From DASVAL01 sp035649575 (lineage in GTDB: Bacteria; Planctomycetota; UBA1135; UBA2386), in NCBI GenBank assembly GCA_035649575.1, contig DASRJH010000267.1, forward strand, positions 1-20,842: a stretch of DNA of 20,842 bases. Reading direction: 5' to 3'. Shown one piece after another: positions 17,002 to 20,842 of the stretch; within the stretch, counting starts at the first letter, position 1; each line of letters starts with the position of its first letter. A model generated the notes under the pieces. The model was not told where the DNA came from, did no database searches, and saw only the letters and a program-made list of their open reading frames with translations. Made by a program: the position numbers and the translations under genes.

Positions 17002-18246
17002 ATGAGCCTTCTCGCGCGCGCGGTCGCCGGTGCCACGTTCGGCGCGGACATGGCGCGCGCGGCGGCACGCGGAGTCTGGGCCAACCTGCGGGCAAAGCAC
17101 GCCGAGCCCGAGGGCGCGAACGAGGTGCACTTCCTGATCGAAGGCGATCCGAAGCGCGGCCTCACGCCGGCCGCTCGTTACCGCGCCGTGTCCTACGTGC
17201 CGCTGCTCGAGGCCGCGGGGCTGCGCTGCCGCGTCTGGCCGTCGCGGCCCGACAAGTACTTCACGGCAACTGCGCGCTGGCAGAGCTTCTATGCGCGCTG
17301 GCCGCGGCTCGCGATGCTCGAAGCGCATCTGGGCCACATGCGCCAGCACCGGTTCCGCCGCCGCGACTTCAAACACCTCGCCGGGCGCGGTGTCGTGTTC
17401 CTGCAGCGCGACCTCATCGCGCTGCCCCACTCGCTGCTCGAACGCGAGCTGCCGCTGCACAACCGCCACATCGTGTTCGACTTCGACGACGCGATCTGGC
17501 TGCGTCCACCCTGGGCACGGCATGGCAGCGACGGCGTCGACGTGCAGCTGCGCAAGAAGATCGCGCGTATCTGCGCGCTGTCGACGGCCGTCATCACGGC
17601 CAATGCGCATCTCGCCGCGTTCGCGCGCGAACACGCGGCGAACGTGCACGTGATCCCGACCGTGTTGTGCACGGACGAGTTCTGCCCCCCGCTTCAGCAC
17701 GTGCAAAACGCGCGGCCCGTGATCGGCTGGGTCGGCACGTCCGGCAATCTGTTCTACCTGCGCAGGATCGGCCCCGCGCTGCGCGCGCTCGCCGAGAGCT
17801 GCGAGTTCGTGCTGCGCGTCGTCTGCAATCGCGTCGATCCGACGCAGCTCGCGGGCCTGCCGGCGAACCTCGAGTTCGTGCCGTGGAACGCCGACGGGGA
17901 AGTGCAACGCATCCAGCAGTTCGACGTCGGCATCATGCCGCTCGAGGACGACGACTGGGCCGTCGGCAAGGCGGGCTTCAAGATGGTGCAATACATGGCC
18001 TGCGGCGTGCCGTTCGTGGCCTCGCCGGTCGGCGCCAACGTCGCGACGGGCGGCGCCGAGGGCGAATGCGGTCTCTATGCGCAGAGCCGCGACGACTGGG
18101 TGCTGAAGCTGCGCACGCTGCTCGGCGACGCGGTGCTGCGCCGGCGCCTGGGTGAGCATGGCCGGCAACGCGCCGTGCAGAAGTTCGATCGCCGCGTCCA
18201 CGCACCGGCGTTCGCCGCCATACTGCGGGAGGCGGCCAGTGCCTGA
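17002..18246 (+). CDS. Family-4-like glycosyltransferase
   Basis: The protein has 414 residues with a GT-B fold. After a basic N-terminal helix, HFLIEGDPKRGLTPAARYR begins the acceptor domain (42-60). FDFDDAIWL at 159-167 is a hallmark of a glycosyltransferase group common in surface-glycan loci. IGWVGTSGNLFYL at 241-253 starts the donor-binding domain, and GIMPLEDDDWAVGKAGFK with QYMACGVPFVASPVGAN (310-346) form the nucleotide-sugar site. The usual EX7E pattern appears in changed form, as is normal for this subgroup. Its start is 19 bases after the ferredoxin gene, and its end overlaps the next glycosyltransferase by 8 bases. Sugar specificity is unknown. The pairing with another GT4 suggests a two-step assembly of a glycan or glycolipid. 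Confidence 0.9.
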   Translation: MSLLARAVAGATFGADMARAAARGVWANLRAKHAEPEGANEVHFLIEGDPKRGLTPAARYRAVSYVPLLEAAGLRCRVWPSRPDKYFTATARWQSFYARWPRLAMLEAHLGHMRQHRFRRRDFKHLAGRGVVFLQRDLIALPHSLLERELPLHNRHIVFDFDDAIWLRPPWARHGSDGVDVQLRKKIARICALSTAVITANAHLAAFAREHAANVHVIPTVLCTDEFCPPLQHVQNARPVIGWVGTSGNLFYLRRIGPALRALAESCEFVLRVVCNRVDPTQLAGLPANLEFVPWNADGEVQRIQQFDVGIMPLEDDDWAVGKAGFKMVQYMACGVPFVASPVGANVATGGAEGECGLYAQSRDDWVLKLRTLLGDAVLRRRLGEHGRQRAVQKFDRRVHAPAFAAILREAASA

Positions 18247-19411
18247 GCGCGAAGCACGGCCGTTGCGCCCCGTGATGATCGTGCCCGATTTCGGCCGCAT
18301 CGGCGGTTACGAGCTGCAGGCGCTGTCGCTCGCGGCGCACTACGGGCGCAACGGCGTGCGTTCGTTCCTCGTGTCGAACGCCGGCGGCGGTCTCGCGGGA
18401 CGCGAAGAGCGTCTCGGCGTCGTGATCCACCGCTTGCCGCCATCGCCGCCGCACCGCCCGAACTGGGCCGCGTTGTTCGTGTCGTTCCTGACGTTCCTCG
18501 AGAGCCACCGGCACGAGTACGACGTCATCCACTGCCATGCGCTGACGTTCCTCGCCGCGTGTTGCGCGCGCATCGGCCGCATCCTCGGCAAGCCCGTGCT
18601 CGTGAAGGTCGCAACCGAACGCGACGTGCGTGAGTATCACGAGAACCGTTCGCTGCACTTCCGGCTGTTCTTCCGGTGGCTCAAGCGCGCGGATCGACTC
18701 TTGTGCGTGTCGGAGTCGATCCAGCGCGAGGCGATCGCCTGCGGCTTCCGCGCCGAACAGACGGTGATCGCGCCCAACGGCGTCGACACGGACCGGTTCG
18801 CGCCGGCGCCGCCGGCCGCCCGGACGGAAGCGCGCGCCGCCGCCGGGGTCGGCCCCGCCGAGTTCTGCGTGTTGTTCGTCGGACGGCTCGTGCCGCGCAA
18901 GGGTGTCGACGTGCTGCTGCGTGCAATGGCAGCGAGCCAGCGCGCGCGCAGCGCACGTCTGCTCGTCGTCGGCGACGGCCCCGAACGTGCAGGCCTCGAG
19001 CAGATGGCGCGGGAACTCGGCATCGCAGCGCAAGTGCAGTTCCTCGGCGAGCACGCGGATGTCGCGTCGTTCCATGCGTGTGCCGACGCATTCGTGTTTC
19101 CGAGCCGGCTCGAAGGCCTGCCAAACGCATTGCTCGAAGCCATGGCGTCCGGGCTGCCATCGATCGCGACGCGCATCGGCGGCTGCCTCGACGTGATGAC
19201 CGAGCAGAGTGGCCTGCTCGTGCCACCCGACGACGTGCCGGCCCTCGCGGCGGCCATCGACGACCTCGCTTGCGACGCCGGCCGGCGTGCGCAATTCGCG
19301 GCCGCGGGCCGGCAGCGCGTGCTCGATCACTTCGCGTTCTCGATCACAGCCGATCGCCTGCGGCAGATCTATCGCGAAGCGGCGACCGGCAAGGGCCGCG
19401 GGACGCTTTGA
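18239..19411 (+). CDS. GT4 family glycosyltransferase
   Basis: A GTG start at 18239 is chosen because GGGAGG lies about 8 bases upstream and the protein then begins MPEREARPLRPVMIVPDFG, matching the family; this gives 390 residues. The N-terminal acceptor domain has GRIGGYELQALSLA (19-32, the usual GG-loop) and YDVIHCHAL. The C-terminal domain has VIAPNGVDTDRF at 176-187, FVGRLVPRKGVDVLL, LVVGDGPER, and the donor-binding EGLPNALLEAMASG at 292-305 with E292 and E300 forming EX7E. It is a typical retaining GT4 that acts on lipid-linked or surface glycans. It overlaps the previous glycosyltransferase by 8 bases (translational coupling) and converges with the M14 carboxypeptidase gene 80 bases away. 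Confidence 0.93.
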   Translation: MPEREARPLRPVMIVPDFGRIGGYELQALSLAAHYGRNGVRSFLVSNAGGGLAGREERLGVVIHRLPPSPPHRPNWAALFVSFLTFLESHRHEYDVIHCHALTFLAACCARIGRILGKPVLVKVATERDVREYHENRSLHFRLFFRWLKRADRLLCVSESIQREAIACGFRAEQTVIAPNGVDTDRFAPAPPAARTEARAAAGVGPAEFCVLFVGRLVPRKGVDVLLRAMAASQRARSARLLVVGDGPERAGLEQMARELGIAAQVQFLGEHADVASFHACADAFVFPSRLEGLPNALLEAMASGLPSIATRIGGCLDVMTEQSGLLVPPDDVPALAAAIDDLACDAGRRAQFAAAGRQRVLDHFAFSITADRLRQIYREAATGKGRGTL

Positions 19412-19491
19412 TCACCGCCGCAGGGTGCCTGGACAGCCGCTGGGGTATCCCGAGGGCTTGGGCGCGACTCAGGGCCGTCGAATCCCTTGGC

Positions 19492-20842
19492 CTACGGGAT
19501 GATTGTCACCGCGATCGGCGCGCCCCAGGTCTTGACGCCGACCTGGTAGGCGGGATCGAAGGTGACGCCGCCGACCCACGTCGTGAGACCCACGAGCCAC
19601 GCGAAGGGCGGGATGGAGAGCACCGCTTGCGCCTGCGCGCTGCCGTCCAACGTCGTCCACGTCGGCGCCAGGAACGGGTTACCGACCCACGCGGCCTCGA
19701 GGAAGATGTCGTAGTTGAACGGCAGCCAGCGCTGGTCGCCGATCGGGACCCCCGGCACCGTGCCGAGCGACCAGCCGAAGAACGCCTGCTTGCCGGCATC
19801 TCCCGGGCTCGTGTAGGTGAACGTCACCGTCGTGCCGATGCTGCCCGTGCCGACCATCGTCGTCGTCGGCGTCGGACCGGCGGTCTCGAGCAGCACGTCG
19901 AGCGCGATCGGCGCGTTGAGGCTGGCCACCGTGACGGGGATCGTCTTGCTCACGTGCCCCGACGCAGCGAAGGTCACGTTCCAGCTGCCGACCGGCAGCC
20001 ACAGGCCGTAGCGGCCGTCGCTGGCGCGGCTCTTCGTGACTTCGCCGTGGTTCATCACGTTGGGTGTGAAGGTGATCGTCGAGACCAGCGGTGCGCTGCC
20101 GAGCGTCGAGCGCACGTGCCCGCGCACGGCGGGCCGCCACGTGGTCAGCGCTTGCCGCACGCCGGGCCAGACGAGCAGTTCTTCCGACACCGTCGACGAG
20201 AACACGGGCTGGAACGCGGTGCCGACCTCGATCAGGAAGGACAGCGTGCCACCCGACGCGTAGTGGTCCTCGGGCGCCTCGCCCGAAGCCGACGGATCGC
20301 GCGTGGCGTAGCCCATCGGCGTGCGCAGGTCGTCGCAGTAGACCTGCTGGAACGTCTGCATCGTCGGGTGCACGGTCGCGCACGGCGCCCACATGCGCAG
20401 CACGTCCTGGCCGTAGCTGTGGAAGTCCAGGTAGATCTCGGGCCGCACCCGCGCGACGAGGTTGCGCATCGTGACGTTCTCGGGCTCGCTGCCCGCCGAC
20501 GGCCCGCGGTAGGTATCGGAGCTCGTCGTCGTGGACGCGCCGCAGAGTCCCCACAGGAATGGGTAATTGCGGTTGTTGTCGACGCCGTAGTTCGTGCCGT
20601 TGTTCCGGCGGTTCTTGCGCCAGAGGTTGTCGACCGTCCAGACGTGGTTGACGCCGTCGGGATTGACCATCGGCACGAACCAGACCTCGTAGTCGTCGAC
20701 GACGGCCTGCAGCGCGGGGTCGGTCCCATAGCCGGCCAGCAGACGCTGGAACGCGCGGATCACCATGTGCGGCGAATTGAGCTCGCGCGCGTGATGCTGC
20801 GCCGCGAGCAGGATCGCGGGCTCGTCTTCGTCGGTGGCGACG
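19492..20842 (-). CDS. Secreted M14 zinc carboxypeptidase with C-terminal planctomycete-type module, 5' end off window
   Basis: The frame is open to the right edge of the window, so 449 C-terminal residues are visible and the start and signal peptide are missing. Catalytic marks of the M14 family, numbered from the edge, are HARE at 17-20 (zinc His and Glu), DNNRNYP with N90 and R91 (substrate-carboxylate binding), DFHSYGQ with zinc His141, and FLIEVGT with the general base E205. After the peptidase comes a carboxypeptidase-regulatory-like beta-sandwich (about 245-320, containing GRYGLWLPVGSWNVTF). The end is a beta-rich module (about 325-449) in which GSAQAQAVLSIPPF and VGVKTWGAPIAVTIIP resemble the tail of the gene remnant at 4973-5182. 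The protein is probably exported and cleaves C-terminal residues from peptides outside the cell. Confidence 0.93.
   Translation of the reverse strand, partial: VATDEDEPAILLAAQHHARELNSPHMVIRAFQRLLAGYGTDPALQAVVDDYEVWFVPMVNPDGVNHVWTVDNLWRKNRRNNGTNYGVDNNRNYPFLWGLCGASTTTSSDTYRGPSAGSEPENVTMRNLVARVRPEIYLDFHSYGQDVLRMWAPCATVHPTMQTFQQVYCDDLRTPMGYATRDPSASGEAPEDHYASGGTLSFLIEVGTAFQPVFSSTVSEELLVWPGVRQALTTWRPAVRGHVRSTLGSAPLVSTITFTPNVMNHGEVTKSRASDGRYGLWLPVGSWNVTFAASGHVSKTIPVTVASLNAPIALDVLLETAGPTPTTTMVGTGSIGTTVTFTYTSPGDAGKQAFFGWSLGTVPGVPIGDQRWLPFNYDIFLEAAWVGNPFLAPTWTTLDGSAQAQAVLSIPPFAWLVGLTTWVGGVTFDPAYQVGVKTWGAPIAVTIIP

Noticed and set aside
19412..19491. Possible terminator between the last glycosyltransferase and the M14 gene
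   Set aside because: Only a weak 5-bp ATCCC/GGGAT pairing was found, with no U-tract.

Overview
The window is about 20.8 kb of very GC-rich bacterial DNA, densely coding, with third codon positions mostly G or C and few clear Shine-Dalgarno sites. Two features point to a planctomycete-like organism (inference). One is a secreted-protein C-terminal module seen twice here: at the end of a large M14 carboxypeptidase and as a stranded fragment at 4973-5182. The other is a small secreted ASH-type beta-sandwich protein. No 16S rRNA, tRNA, CRISPR or insertion sequence was seen, so the taxonomic guess rests on protein style alone.

Layout. 1-1249 (+): the end of a family-4 glycosyltransferase, overlapping a small protein that looks like a shortened heptosyltransferase-like domain with a C-terminal membrane anchor. 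1261-3559 (-): cydA-cydB, a short-Q-loop (CIO-like) cytochrome bd quinol oxidase; a long hairpin spans the convergent stop codons of cydB and the gene before it. 3792-3977 (-): a tiny lipoprotein. 4201-4959 (+): a SAM methyltransferase. 4973-5182 (-): the gene fragment, then a strong minus-strand intrinsic terminator and a low-GC spacer. 5548-6000 (-): the secreted ASH-like protein.

6238-12998 is the most unusual section. A minus-strand gene encodes a receiver plus histidine-kinase-like protein in which the phospho-acceptor Asp, the phospho-accepting His and the N-box Asn residues all appear to be replaced. Divergent from it is a tight operon with one-base overlaps: a TackOD1-type zinc-ribbon protein ending in a degenerate GGDEF-like domain, an HlyD/Alg44-like membrane-fusion protein, and a processive GT2 synthase. 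A membrane-anchored SGNH hydrolase/acyltransferase of AlgJ/AlgX style follows 66 bases later. My reading is an exopolysaccharide synthesis, export and modification system in which a zinc-ribbon/degenerate-GGDEF protein takes the place of the usual PilZ-type c-di-GMP control.

13005-13436 (-) is a Nudix hydrolase. 13567-16982 (+) holds boxC, boxB and a thioredoxin-like [2Fe-2S] ferredoxin, a core of the aerobic benzoyl-CoA epoxide pathway. BoxA reductase, benzoate-CoA ligase and the downstream dehydrogenase are not in the window. The ferredoxin sits where an electron donor to BoxB would be expected. The same strand continues with two family-4 glycosyltransferases (17002-19411). The window ends inside a secreted M14 zinc carboxypeptidase (-), whose N-terminus lies beyond the right edge.
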